Below are positions 42,083 through 54,184 of a stretch of DNA of 64,000 nucleotides, in pieces (the stretch's first letter is position 1; each line of letters starts with the position of its first letter). The notes beneath the pieces were generated by a model, which ran no database searches, was not told the DNA's origin, and saw only the letters and a program-made list of their open reading frames with translations. The stretch comes from Locusta migratoria (lineage: Eukaryota > Arthropoda > Insecta > Orthoptera > Acrididae): the NCBI GenBank assembly GCA_026315105.1, contig CM048744.1, positions 24,283,759-24,347,758 on the forward strand, written 5' to 3'. The translations under genes were made by a program, and so were the position numbers.

Positions 42083-44791
42083 ACATAAAAATATTAGCCG
42101 TGAACTTACAGAGTATTAGAAACAAAGTTCCCGAATTTGCCGCACTGCATGGTAGTTATTGCGCTCAGATAGTTTTAGGCACCAAAAGCTGGCTAAATGT
42201 GATGTGACAAGTTCAGAAATATTTAGCGAAGCGTGGAATGTATATCGGAAAGATAGATCTGATACAACTGGAGGAGTGTTCATCGCTGTGGATAAAGATA
42301 TTGTTTCTACTGAGATCGAGGTTGAATGTAACTCTGAAGTTATCTGGACACGTATAATAGGTCTAAAAGAAGTAAAGTTAATAGTTGGGTGTTTTTACCG
42401 GCCCCCCAGTGCTGTTGTAGCAGTTTTAGAATCATTCAAGGAAAGTCTACACCGGGTAGTGCATAGGTATCCGGGCCATGTAATATTAGTCGGAGGAGAC
42501 TTCAACCTTAAGTGTATAGTTGGGACCTCGCTAGTTACATTTCAGGCGGTACAGGCAAGCAGTCTTGTGAGCTACTTTTGGACACATTCTCCGAAAACTG
42601 TCTTGAGCAGTTAAACCGGCAACCCACGCGCAATGGAAATATTCTAGACCTTATAGCCACAAACAGGCCTGACCTTATTAACGATGTCTGTGTAGAGACA
42701 GGAATTAGTGATCATGATATCGTCATAGCGTCGATGGTGTCCAAAGTTCATAAACCAATCAAGAAGGACAGGAGCGGGTTTTTGTTGGGAAGAGCCGACA
42801 AGCAAATGTTACGATCGAACTTAGAAAATCAATGTGCATCGTTTAATTCCGGGACTATGGATGTAGAGGAATAGTAGACTAAATTTAAGTGCATTGTAAT
42901 TAAAGTGTTATCGAAATATGTGCCAGTAAAGACGATTAAGGATGGAAAAGATCCACCGTGGTATAATAATAATGCTAGAAAGCTGCTGAGAAAGCAAAGG
43001 CTGTTGCACTCTAGATTAAAAAAAGAACACGCAAATGATGACAGGCAAAAGTTAGTAGAGATTCGTGCGTCTATAAAAAGATCGATGCGTGAAGCATACA
43101 ATAATTATCACAGCCATACCTTACCAAAAGATCTTTCCGAGAACCCGAAAAAATTCTGGTCCTATGTAAAATCGATAAGCGGGTCAAAGCCCACTGTCCA
43201 GTCACTAGTTGGTCATTCCGGGCCAGTAATAGAAGAAAGCAAACGGAAAGCTGAAGTTCTAAATTTAACCTTTAAGAAATCTTTCACGCAGGAGGACTGC
43301 ACAAATGTACCATCATTTGATCAACGTACTAATTCCGAAATGGGGGACATAGCAATAGGTATTTCCGGTGTAGAGAAGCAGCTGAGAGAGCTAAATACGA
43401 AAAAGTCTGCTGGTCCTGATGGAATACATGTTCGGTTTTACAAAGACTATTCTGCGGCGTTGGCCTCCTACTTAGCTTGCATTTATAGCGAATCTTTAAT
43501 TCAGCGCAAAGTTCCTAGTGATTGGAAAAAAGCGTAGGTGACTCCCGTGTATAAGAAAGGAAAGAGAACTGACCCATACAATTACAGGCCAATATCGTTG
43601 ACATCAGTTTCATATAGAATTTTGGAGCATATTCTCAGTTCGAATATAGTAAATTTCCTTGAAACGGAAAAGCTTCTTTCCATGAATCAGCACGGGTTTA
43701 GGAAACATCGTTCTTGTGAAACTCAGCTTGCCCTTTTCTCACATGACATCTTGCGAGCCATGGACGAAAGGCAACAGGCGGATTGTGTTTCTCTCGACTT
43801 CAAAAAGGCGTTCGACGCAGACTGCTAACGAAGGTACGAGCTTATGGAATAGGTTCACAGATTTGTGACTGGCTGGAAGACTTCCTAAGTAATAGAACGC
43901 AGTACGTTGTTCTCGACGGCGAGTGTTCATCAGAGACGAGTGTATCGTCAGGCGTGCCCCAGGGGAGTGTGATAGGACCGCTATTATTTTCTATCTATAT
44001 AAATGATCTGATGGACAGAGTAAGTTGTAAATTGCGGCTGTTTGCTGATGATGCTGTGGTGTATGGGAGGGTGTCGTCTGTAACTGAATGTAATAGCATA
44101 TAGGATGACTTAGACAAAATTTCTAGTTGTTGCGAAGACTGGTAGCTAGCTCTCAATGTAGAAAAATGTAAGGTGATGCGCATGAGTAGAAAAAAGCAAT
44201 CCTATAATGTTCGAATACAGCATTAGTCGTGAGCTTGTTGATGCTGTCGCGTCGTTCAAATATCTAGGCGTAACATTGCAGAGCGATATGAAATGGAACG
44301 AGCATGTAAGGACAGTTGTGAGTAAGGCGGACTGCCGACTTCGGTTTATTGGGAGAATTTTGGGAAGATGTACTTCACCGGTAAAGGAAACCGCGTATAA
44401 AACGCTTGTACGACCACGTCTTGAGTATTACTCAAGTATTTGGGACCCGCAGCAGATCGGTTTGAAGGAAGACATAGAGGCGGTTCAGAGGCGAGCAGCT
44501 AGATTTGTTACCGGTAGGTTCGACCAATGCGCGAGTGTCACGGAAATGCTCCGGCAACTCAATTGGGGATCGCTGGTAGAAAGACGACGTTCTTTTCCTG
44601 AAATTCTGTTGAGGAAATTTAGAGGGCCGGAATTTGAAGCTGAGTGTAGTACGATCTTGCTGCCGCCTCCTTACATTTCGCGTAAAGATAAAAAAGACAA
44701 GATAAGAGAAATTAGGGCTCGTACGGAGGCATATAGGCATACTTTTTTTCCTCGTTCAATTTGGGAGTGGAATAGAAAAGGAAATGCCTAG
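42083..44791 (+). pseudogene. CR1-like ORF2 (APE endonuclease and RT)
   Basis: Domains in order: endonuclease (NIKILAVNLQSIRNK, VGCFYRPPS, VGGDFNLK, SDHDIV), then RT (VTPVYKKGKRTDPYNYRPIS, VSLDFKKAFD, SGVPQGSVIGPLLF, LFADDAVVYG) and a C-terminal part (FKYLGVTLQSDMKWNEHV, RAARFVTGRF) ending WEWNRKGNA at 44791. No RNase H is present. Lesions: frameshifts near 42190, 42525, 42870 and 43826, and stops at 43535-43537, 44101-44103 and about 44144. The FADD box itself is intact. Confidence 0.82.
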
Positions 44792-45831
44792 TAGTGGTAC
44801 AGTGTACCGTCCGCCACGCACCTTACGGTGAATTGCGGAGTATGTATGTAGATGTAGATGTAAGCAGCTCTCTTATCAGGTATGTAATATTTCTGTGCCG
44901 TTGTAAACTTCATATATACAGGTTGTTTCACTGATGCCCGAGTGCACCAACCTCGGTCAAATAGCAAGATAATCACGTTTAGCTGATCATGGTTAAAAGT
45001 TAATCGCGTTTAAAACGTCTTTGTGGTGCACCAATGTTAATCGCGCATCAGCTAACCGTCGTCAGCCAACCGTGCAATTGACCACGGTTATTTCCGTGAA
45101 TTGCAATGGAAGGCATCCTGGCGAGGCAAAGATGTTAAAAGGTACGAAATTTCTCGTACAACCCGTGGTGAATGACATCTTTGTATACGATCTCGGCGCT
45201 GTCAACAAGCAGAAGTGTGTTTATAGTTCGTGCGTAATTTCCAACTGGTCCAATTGTTTACGATAATGGAGAATATATCGCATTGATACTTCTAGAATTG
45301 TACAATTTCATGTGTTCTAGATAATAAACGGACTGACGGCTACAGCATAAAAGAAAAGCATGCAGTATGATCATATGAGGCGGCACAGTTTACATCTACT
45401 TCTGGTAAGTTGATTCGTAAATTAATGAAAGTTTTTGGATTTATTTAAGTGTGTAATATGGTGTACGATGCCTTGAGATTGTCTCATTGCAATCAGCCCT
45501 TTTAAATTGCAAAGTGATAGGTGGCGTGCTACAAAATTTTAATTTTTGTTGGTAAAATTTTACTTACTGTGGCGGTGCAGTGTGCTGGTGTTGGCAATAA
45601 TTGTTGAATACGTACTTCGTTGCCAAGATTAAAACACTACATTACCACTGCTGTAAATAAAATTTAACAAATTTTTTGAAGTTCTACCGTACTTCATACT
45701 GTTGTTAACTAAACATATATGACTTTTCCTGCCAGAAGTTGTTAATAATTGTTCAACAATAGCTCTAGATCGATATCTGAGAGCTGTACCACTATCTTTC
45801 ATCGAATGAAATTAAACTATTACTATTTGTA

Positions 45832-46131
45832 ATGTATAGGCCTACAATTTCTTGGCACAGTACGAATGTAAATAATTGGCCTATAAGATTAATTTATGGG
45901 ACCGAACTAAAATACAATATTTATTTAATTTCAGGTTTGTCCATCAGATCAGATAATCTGAAATATTGCTATGAAAACAAGAAGATGAAGCTTTTCTTCA
46001 GCCAACTCCTTTCAAAGTTTTACGTTTACAAAACAGGTGGAGGGAAAACAACTACAAAAATGAAGATCATGGAAAATAGTAAGCTAATGGAAATAGTTGA
46101 CTGCACTTTGAAGCCATTAGCAAACAGTTAA
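45832..46131 (+). pseudogene. Harbinger Myb/SANT-like protein, C-terminal part
   Basis: The open frame includes YVYKTGGGKTTTKMK and SKLMEIVDCTLKPLANS. A KTGGG motif followed by acidic/hydrophobic residues and PL.N is typical of the region after the trihelix/Myb-like domain of Harbinger accessory proteins, which bind DNA and carry the nuclease into the nucleus. The Myb helices themselves are not clear upstream, so the gene is degenerate or has an intron. Confidence 0.5.
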
Positions 46132-47089
46132 AATCTGGATGCCCCATTTAATATGATAGTTGATAGTGCAGATGACAAATGGTGGTATCCCAGTCTTCAG
46201 TTATGCCCAATTTAGTGTAATGTATGAAGTTCTCCTCTCCAGTTTCTTTTGTGCAAATGACTGAAGCACATTCCAGCACTTCACTATCATATGTCAAACA
46301 GTCTCCACAGAATTTTGTAAAGGATGCACATATTTCAAAGAACATTTATTGTACCAGCTGTAGCTGACATCTCAGTAGGATGCTTACAAAACCAAAGCCA
46401 TTTGGTTCTGGTACTGTGACAGTGTATGTAAAATCAGGATAGAAATACTGGACGCCCAATTTGTCATGAATAAAGTGACTATCAGCAAGATTTGCAAGTG
46501 AAACATTTAAAAATACTTATGGTGAGGAAAAAATTGAAATACTAGAAAGAAGAATGTGAATAGTGTGTGTTATGCATGTTTATGTAGATCAGTTTCGTGT
46601 TTCCCTGCACATTGTAGTAGTATGGTGAAATAAAGGTGTTCTGAAATTACTATTGTATTATTTTCATTATTTATTTTTTGTGTGTGTTCATCCTATTAGT
46701 TATGTAATTCTGATTACTATCTGTATCAGACATACTGACAAGTTATTCAGCAGTGGTCTGTATTTCATATGAAGATTATTTATTAAATAATACTTAGGTT
46801 ATCAACTTTTCTGCTTACATACCATACTTCAACAGTACTATACTTGTAACAATAATAAATGTTGTCAATTTCTACCAACATTTCTTAAGAATGATGTAGT
46901 GTTCACTGTAAATGGAACAAAATGTGTAGGTAGTTAAAAGTCAAGCTTTATACTCTTAACTTTGAACTGAAACTGATATATGCTGTAGGCCTAAAAGTGA
47001 ACTACGTGATGTACAATGTATTGAACTTGTGTGTCCTGTTTTTAATGTTAATATATTCATACAAGTATAGCAGAGTTTTATGAAGAAAA

Positions 47090-47980
47090 TTGCTCCAAAA
47101 CCATAATAATCTCTGCAAAGGTGAGCATGTGTAGCTTTTCTTGCAATACTCAACACTGGCAAATGTTGACAATGGCAACCCATAACTTTATCACATCATA
47201 CTTGTAATGAGGATTATATCAGAGGCATTGTCATGTAAAAGTAACTGATGTTTTCTAGTAATACTCTACCCCTGCAAGTAATGGCAACTCTTTTATCACA
47301 ATATATTTGAAGTGAGTTACATTCCAGTTGTATTGCCTTTGGATGGTCCACTCTTAAGTAAAAGTGAGCCTAATACTGTCTGGCTTTTCTAGCAATACCA
47401 CACACCTGTAAATGTTTATAATAACCTTTAATATACTACAACATAGCCTATTTTTCTGACGGATATCTCAGTAGCACTCTCTCTTAAAAGTGAGTTTACT
47501 ATTGTGTTGATTTTCTATCAGTACTCAGCATGTACAAATGTTTACAAGAACAACCCATGGTAACATCTTCAAAATTACCCAACCCGTAACTTTGCACTTT
47601 CTATGAAAATAAATTTGAGGCTTTTTAGTAATACCCTACACCTGCAAGTGTTTATAATGGCAATTCATACCATTTATCACAATATATACATTAACGTGGC
47701 ACTATGTAAATCAGGATGGGCCACACTCCAGCAGAAGTGAGATTGTTTGTGACTTTTCTATCAATACTTTACATCTGCAAATGTTTATTATAAACATAAC
47801 TCCAATTTACAACAATGTATATTACTGAGGGTTTTTATAGTTAAAAGTGGGCTTCATATTTTGTGTTTTTCTGTCAATATTTAAAATGTGAAAATGTCAA
47901 CTCATAGCTGTTATAACATAGTAGTATTTAGGAATTTTTTTTCTATGTTCCTTTGCTAAAATGGGGAAATTTTTCTGCAA
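47090..47980. repeat. Diverged minisatellite, about seven units of 100-140 bp
   Basis: The phrase AATACTCTACACCTGCAAATG and its variants occurs near 47142, 47260, 47392, 47519, 47621, 47763 and 47876. It is usually followed by TTTATAATGGCAA and preceded by AAAGTGA...TTTTCTA. Units differ in length and sequence. It lies in the middle of the Harbinger element. Confidence 0.65.
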
Positions 47981-48439
47981 AAGTGACCAATAAGTATGTG
48001 GAATAAAATACATCAAAAACAATGATTGGGGGAAGGTTTTTTCAGTTGTTACAGCAGCCTGATAGCAATATAGTTTCCCATCAGTACAACTAGCACACCC
48101 CTTGCTGAATTACAGCTCTTGCATTGATGGCCTAAGTCTTATATGCTGCTTGTAAAACTCCTGTATCTGCTGTAGTAATCTCACATTATGAGCATTTTTA
48201 AGACCTTTCAATATTCCAGCACCACACACAATAATGTATTGTGAAAAGTTCTAGTACTGGCAACGGTCAATGATTTAATTAAATCTTTGCACAATGTTGC
48301 CATTAAATCACAACTTATGCACACACAAAAATTAGAGCAGCAATCATATTGCAAACAGAGAAGTGATTAATAAACACTAACAATTTCTGTAATTACATAA
48401 TTTTTTTTCTAGTACAAATCAACACGTTTAGCCAATCCA

Positions 48440-49240
48440 AATATTAACACTGAATTAACGATGGGCTGACATCAAATGTGGGCATTTTCAAGATACAGGA
48501 AACAGCTGTTAGAATATTGGAAAGAGTAGACCTGGAAGTCTGGAAATCTGACAGTACCAGACGAAGAAATCTACTAAAACGTAATGCAGTTAATAAGACA
48601 ACTTGATCTTTATACCACAACCAGGACAATTCATGACTGTGAAATTACATCCAGTGATGTCTCTTAATAAATTTTCGTCACCAGCTGTTCGACAATTAAA
48701 CGAAAAATATTATTTTCTATTGCAGAAAAATTACGCATTATGACGTCCATGGGAGTGAATTCTTATTGAGTACAATCCACGGTACTAATGACACCAGGAA
48801 ATCCGTCCAGTTGTTTAAAACCACACATAACAGAGCACATTTCTCTCGAAGGAAAACTTAAAAAAACGAGGAGACATCGACCTTTGATGTCCGATAACTC
48901 AACTATTATTGCCGCTGTTGTACGATGTAAATTACTATAATGCCCAATAACAATAGTAAATGCAGCAGTTGTATGCCGCGTGCCGTTAATGTAATCAATG
49001 CGCTTTTCATCGGTGAAATAGGGTTCTTCAGATTGGTAGAAAAGCTGTCATTAATTTGGTTTGTCAACTACCACACTGTTTCTTTCGACAAACGAAATCT
49101 TTGTTCTCAAATATCTTGTCACCGTAATCTTCAAACGTGTTTCCGCTTACCACAATCGCTAGTTTTCAGTTTCGGTCCCGACTTGAATGATCGCAGTGTA
49201 ATATTTGTTCGTCAATTCCATCCAAAACATCGAAACGCGC
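48440..49240 (-). pseudogene. Harbinger DDE nuclease remnant
   Basis: Minus-strand frames from MDMEARFDVLDGIDEQI (about 49236) give EQRFRLSKETVW, NPISPMKSALITLTARGIQ and FKQLDGFPGVISTVDCTQ, whose D would be the first catalytic acidic residue. YFSFNCRTAGDENLL follows. The order matches Harbinger nucleases (RFR..K.t...l, GFPGVIGAIDCTH, K.yhSlNvQ.v.D). At least one stop after ETVW and several frameshifts make it inactive. Confidence 0.6.
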
Positions 49241-49917
49241 CTCCATATCCATACTGCACGCTTCTAACCCTGATTACCTTGAGAAAACCGGGCGTGAGCG
49301 GCGGTCAAACTTAACCGCCCTCAACTCTCTCGTTTAACTTTGACCGGAGTCGGTGCACCAGAATTTCAGGTTAACCACGGTTATATGCCGACTTAACCGC
49401 GTTTAACTTTTAATCGAGGTTGGTGCACTGGCCGTAAGTGTGTTTGCCTCTGTAACTTATAAAATAATAGGTGACGGGAAATTTTAATGCGGTAGGTCAA
49501 TACAAGAAATGTTACACTTTCTGCGGAGCTATGAACATAGGTTTTTTTGTATCATTTTCCAAAGAGTTACAGCACAAAGATATTATTTTTTAACTGGAAC
49601 AATAGTTTTTTTCTATCGTGCATTGGATTCGTTGAAACCAGCTGCGTCCAAATCAATTTAAACTACATTCCTATCACTGTTAGTTTGGGAGCTAGAACCC
49701 TTTAAAGTTTCAGGGGCAGATACCACAAACTCTGCGCATAATGCAATGCGCCTTCTAAATGTGGTGCGGCCGAGTTGTAACGTCGACGGTGTCACGGAGC
49801 GAGAAGCTTCCTCGATGCGCTGTTAGACTGCCGACTATCGCCGCACACGGCCGTATACCCGACAGTTGGAGCTACACAAACAACCGGGGCTCAATATACC
49901 ACAGTTTCCGACATCGG

Positions 49918-50820
49918 ATGACGATGGCATATACGAACAACGAGTACGTTGACATGTTGCTGATGCTCGGCGAGTGCCGACACGATGCCTCTGAAGCAGC
50001 CACGGCGTATGCCGTGAGATATCCTAGGCGAAGAGCCCCAGCAGCCATTACGTTCTTACGTGCTGAACAACGACTTCGGGAAACAGGCAGCTCGGTAATG
50101 CGCCGCAGTAACAGACGAAGACCTGCAAGAAGTGAGGAGACGGAGGTGTTTGTTTTAGCTGCACTACACCACGATCCTCATGTCAGCTTACGAGCCGTTG
50201 TTGCAGTCGCTGGTGTCAGTCTCACATCTGTGTGGCGTATAGTACACGGCCACAGGTTCCACCGGTACCGCCTGTCACTAACCCAGTAGCTGCATGGAAC
50301 GATTTCCGTGCAAGAGTGACATTCTGTGAGTGGGTCATGCGTAATTTCACGCTGGAGTCTTTACAAAGTGTTATGTTCTCTGATGAGTCCACGTTCACAA
50401 ATTATGGTGCAGTGAATCGCCATAACATGCACTACTGGGCCGCAGACAATCCTCGGTGGGTACGACCTGTCGACCGTCAACGTAGGTGGTCTTTTAACGT
50501 GTGGAATCCTTGGGGATGATATCATCGGTCCACACTACTTCCCAGGTACACTGACAGGTGAGTTATATCTCGCTTTTATAGCCGACAGTTTGGGTGGTCT
50601 CCTTGAACATGTGTGACAACAACGAGAGTCCATATAAGGATGCAGCACGATGGTCACCCAGTCCATTCTGCGCGTGCTGTTGTGGAAGAACTAAACAACA
50701 GGTTTGCAGGAAGATGGTTGGGGCGCCATGGTCCTCATTCATGGCCCGCAAGGTCGCCCGATTTAACACCCGTAGATTTCTTTTTGTGGGGATATCTAAA
50801 TGATGGTGTTTGTCACTGAG
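49918..50820 (+). pseudogene. Tc1/mariner-superfamily transposase
   Basis: The ATG at 49918 (or 49924) starts MTMAYTNNEYVDMLLMLGEC. The N-terminal helix-turn-helix region (EAATAYAVRYPRRRAPAAIT, VSLTSVWRIVHGH) is followed by the DDE part: VMFSDESTFTNYG (first D), MQHDGHPVHS (second D) and WPARSPDLTPVDFFLWGYL (third acidic). It closely resembles a transposase family very common in insects. Lesions: a stop and one-base loss near 50287-50297, a shift near 50510 and a stop near 50620. Confidence 0.82.
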
Positions 50821-51542
50821 CCCACATCCCCAGATGATCTAACACGGTGCATCGAAGACGCATGTCGCTCCGTCACACCGGCGATGTTACATCTCGTCCG
50901 AAGATCCTTTCGACGACGCATTGCATTATGCATTGAGGAACATGGACACACGTTTGAACATCTCATGTAAATCAACTTTCCACCGCCATAACAACCATCA
51001 CCCAACACACAGCCATTTATTATGTACAGCGTGTGGTATCTGCCTCTGAAACTTTGAAGGGTTGTAGCTCCCAATCTAACAGTGATAGGAATGTAGTTTA
51101 AATTGATTTGGACGCAGCTGGTTTCAACAATTCCAATGCACGATAGAAAAAAAACTATTGTTCCATTTAAAAAATTATATCTTTGTGCTGTAACTCTTCG
51201 GAAAATGATACAATAAACTATGTTCATAGCTCCGCAGAAAGTGTAACATTTCTAGTGTTGACCTACCGCATTAAAATTTCCCGTCACCTATTATTTTATA
51301 AGTTACAGAGGCAAACACACTTAGTGAAACACCCTGTATATATATCCAAACGGTCTCCACTGTCCATGTTGCCACTGATGTGATGCAGTGCCTGCTGCAA
51401 AATCTGACGGATCCACAAATAATGCATATTGATTGCACGAATCAGTAAATGTGAAAAGGGTCCTGTGGCTCAGACGGCGGTAATATGCCACAACTCGCCA
51501 CCGACCACTTGGCTGCAGCTGCGCGTCTCCAGGCGCCAAGTC

Positions 51543-51716
51543 AGGACATGCGCGGCCGCTACCCTCAGAGGATCGAGGACTCCCTCGCGCTTGCACGTGT
51601 GTTTTGTCCGTGTTTGTGCTTTTGGCCTAGTCGTTGTCCTTAGCTTAAATTTCAGTAGTTTTTAAGTCTACGGACTGATGGCCACAGTAGTCTGGCCTCA
51701 TAGAATTTCAAACATT
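51543..51716 (+). repeat. SINE, 5'-truncated, second subfamily
   Basis: GCGCGGCCGCTACCCTCAGA is followed by a worn B box (GGATCGAGGACTCC), CTTAGCTTAAATTTCAG and the tail GGACTGATGGCCACAGTAG. The GCGGCCGCTAC head is shared with 30528. Confidence 0.68.
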
Positions 51717-51840
51717 CGAAATTTGCTTCATAGCTTTGCATTTGAGCCCTAAATCAATGCTTATTATCATAGATAAACAGAAATTAACAAACTCTGAGAC
51801 TGTTTTCGTCTAGAACATGTCGAGGACATTAAGGATACAG

Positions 51841-52065
51841 GTGAAGGATTGAATTAAAATTTGTGATGCGGCCGGGAATTGAACCCGGACCTCCATGCTT
51901 ATGAGGCAGACGTTTTACCACTAGATCACTTAGATTAATGCGAGGCATCTTAATCGCTAGTGGTGCGGTGGTCTAGTGGTAAGACGTCTGCCAATAAACA
52001 TGTAGGTCCGGGATCCATTCCCGGCCACATCACAAACTTTAATTCAATGCTTCACAATTATCTTC
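51841..52065. repeat. Fold-back repeat of two tRNA-like arms
   Basis: Arms at 51841-51931 and 51967-52065 are inverted copies around a 35-base loop. The right arm reads GTGGTCTAGTGGTAAGACGT and CCGGGATCCATTCCCGG. The left arm, on minus, reads TAGTGGTAAAACGTCTGCC and CCGGGTTCAATTCCCGG. Both look like tRNA A- and B-box regions with a T-stem. AATTAAA..TTGTGATG sequences outside the tRNA part are included in the symmetry. Confidence 0.72.
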
Positions 52066-52081
52066 ACTCTGTAATAGTTTT

Positions 52082-53384
52082 GCACCATAAGTTTTTACCT
52101 CTGACCCATTTTGCGGCGTTAAGAATCAACTCGGAGGCCTGGACTGTCCTGGCAGTTGCCTCTAAATAATGAGAAGTATGAAGTCGTCCACATGAGTACA
52201 AAAAGAAATCCGTTAAACTTTGTTTACAACACAAAAACAGCGCATATCCACCAAAGTAAGCGACAAAAACTTGCTATAAACACTTAGACATTTTGTTATA
52301 GAACCAGTAGCTACAATAAAATTTAACCAAAACACGAAAACGTCGTCCTATATTTTCGTAAAAATCCCGATATTTACAAGCTAACCTTTCACCACATTAA
52401 ATACACACGTTTTGGTTTGCAGATGACAAACTGTCAAAAAATATCAGTGACGTTTTGTGAGTTGAAGAACCACAAACATAACGACATTTGGTATTAAGGT
52501 AGGCGTAGTATACCTATAAAAATATGAAACGATGTATACTAGTCTTACAATTATCTGTAGCTTTTACTGTTAATGTACAAAAGTAACAATCATTTCATTG
52601 TTAATTTGACATACAATATGAATTAAAAATCCCACTAATGATGCTGCAACGCCAGCGAAACATGTATGGGAAAAATCAAAAAACATTTGTGTTTGCTCAA
52701 GGCGGACGTTACCTATAAAGCAAATTTATTTGTTTACGGGATAAATCAATCAAACGTGAAGGCCGTAAACTCCACAAAATACCTAGAAATTACTATTACT
52801 TCAGACTTAAACTGAAAAGAACACGCAGATAATGTCGTGGGAAAGGCGAATCAGAGACTGTGTTTTATTGGCAGAAACCTTATAAGATTCAATAGACGTA
52901 CTATAGGGACTGCATACACTACGCTTGTCCGTCCTTTTTTGGAGAATCGCTGGCCAGTGTGGGATCCTTGTCAGGTGGGTTTGACGGAGGACATCGAAAG
53001 AGTCCAAAGAAGGGCAGCACGTTTCGTATTGTCACGATATAGGGGAGACAGAGTTACGGAAATGGTACAGGATCTGGGATGGGAATCATTACAACAACGG
53101 CGCTTATCGCTGCGGCGTGGGCTACTTACGAAACTCCATTCACCAACATTTTCCTCAGAATGCGAAATTCTATTGTTGACTCCTACCTACATTAGTAGAA
53201 ATGATCATCAGAATAAAATAGGAGAAATCAGAGCTCGAACGGAGAGATTCACGTGTTCTTTCTTCCCGCGCGCTGTTCGAGAGTGGAACAGGAGATGAAT
53301 GGTATAAATGTAGTTCGATGAACCCTCTGCCAGCCACGTAAATGTTATTTGCAGAGTATCCCATGCAGATGTAGATGTAGATGC
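52082..53384 (+). mobile_element. CR1-like LINE 3' fragment
   Basis: WQLPLNNEKYEVVHMS (about 52150-52200) and then KYLEITITSDLN, RLCFIGRNLIRFNRRT, QRRAARFVLSRYRG and FFPRAVREWNRR parallel the end of the CR1-like ORF2 at 44120-44791. About 500 AT-rich bases at 52235-52735 separate the two parts, probably an unrecognised insertion. It ends ATGTAGATGTAGATG like the longer copy. No RT core is present. Confidence 0.78.
52837..53298 (+). pseudogene. CR1-like ORF2 C-terminal domain
   Basis: An uninterrupted stretch of 153 codons, starting with a GTG inside the old frame, that corresponds to the region after the RT. It has VRPFLENRWPVWDPCQVGL, EDIERVQRRAARFV, PTYISRNDHQNKIGEIRART and the stop after EWNRR. 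It lacks the endonuclease and RT and so cannot act alone. Confidence 0.78.
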
Positions 53385-53386
53385 AT

Positions 53387-53475
53387 GCCCAAGGGGGATT
53401 CGAATACCCGACGCGGGAGGCCGCGCGATCCGTAACGTGGCGCTCCAGACCGCTCGGCTACTTCTGCGCGGTTTA
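53387..53475 (-). repeat. SINE head fragment, minus strand
   Basis: Minus strand: GCAGAAGTAGCCGAGCGGTC and B box GGGTATTCGAATCCCC, matching the head of the SINE at 40315-40511. The 3' part is missing at the junction with the CR1-like tail. Confidence 0.75.
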
Positions 53476-54170
53476 AATAGATCATATATTGTTTTACAAT
53501 CCAGTATGTTAATTATGAGTAAGCTCAAACTCTGAAAACTCATTTAAGAGACTAATAGGTAGATAAAAGAAAATGATACAATAAGTAATTCTGAAACATT
53601 GAAAAAAATCATGCTTCTTTAAAAAGTGTTAATGCAGAGGAACCTTTCTTAAAGACCATAATTCTGTTCTGAGTCTTCCTTGAAATGCGAAACACTCGTT
53701 AAACAACGTAAATTTTTTTCTGTTGGAAATCACATAAACTATTTCTTAAAGAGCATAATTCACTTCTGAGTCTTGTCTGAAATGCAAAATATTCGTTTGC
53801 AAAATATATTTTACTGTTGAAAATCACATAAAAATAGCATATGTTTACCATTCCGAAAAACGTACAAAAGCAACGTCGTGCAAAGATTTAAAAGTAATCT
53901 GAAGCAAAAGAAAAATTATCTTTTTTTCCTTTGAGAAAGCATAGTTCAGTAACGGTTCGTGATTGCGGTGGTTGGGGGGGGGGGGGGGGGGGGAGAGGAG
54001 GGTCGCGTCGCCAGAATATTTGTACTTGGATGGGGATCGCGTAATCAAAAAGGCTAAAAAACACTGATGTACAGTAATGCTGGACTAATACTTAAACAGT
54101 TAAACTCTGCATTACTATATATTGTGCTGGTTACCCCCGTACAGAAAGAGAGATAAATTTCGCTCTACGT
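53476..54170. other. Unassigned, with a 20-base G run
   Basis: AT-rich. A block near 53630-53720 is partly repeated near 53735-53830 (AATTC.CTTCTGAGTCTT...GAAATGC.AAA). A G run lies at 53974-53993. No gene recognised. Confidence 0.4.
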
Positions 54171-54184
54171 GCACTGCACGTGGA

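Larger units (their letters stand above)
40840..44866 (+). mobile_element. CR1-like LINE, near full length
   Basis: A 5' leader (about 40840-41078; exact start uncertain) precedes ORF1 with an SGNH-esterase domain and ORF2 with APE endonuclease and RT. It ends in a short TGTAGATGTAGATGTA microsatellite rather than poly-A, as CR1/L2-type elements often do. Lesions in both ORFs make it inactive. Two further fragments of the same or a related family lie at 30875-31768 and 52082-53384. Confidence 0.83.
44943..49432. mobile_element. PIF/Harbinger-like element nested in the Tc1/mariner element
   Basis: Both ends read (A)GTGCACCAACCTCG in inverted orientation, with subterminal AACCACGGTTA and CGCGTTTAAC words repeated on each side. 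It encodes a Myb-like protein fragment on plus and a DDE nuclease remnant on minus, the two-gene arrangement of PIF/Harbinger. The expected 3-bp target duplication is not clear. A diverged minisatellite lies between the two genes. Confidence 0.68.
44919..51336 (+). mobile_element. Tc1/mariner-superfamily element with long terminal inverted repeats
   Basis: The right end CACCCTG matches, inverted, the left end CAGGTTGTTTCACT at 44919. TA stands on both sides. After removing the Harbinger element (44943-49432) the left repeat continues at GTAAGTGTGTTTGCCTCTG (49437) and pairs with about 51010-51336, so the terminal inverted repeats are around 330 bp. The element proper is about 1.93 kb and encodes one transposase, now broken. 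Confidence 0.8.

Noticed and set aside
47090..47980. CRISPR-like array
   Set aside because: Units are over 100 bp, strongly diverged and without a constant short repeat, and the context is eukaryotic.
51867..52030. Pair of tRNA genes in opposite directions
   Set aside because: The two arms are inverted copies of each other with matching non-tRNA flanks, so a fold-back repeat explains them better. Stems are imperfect.
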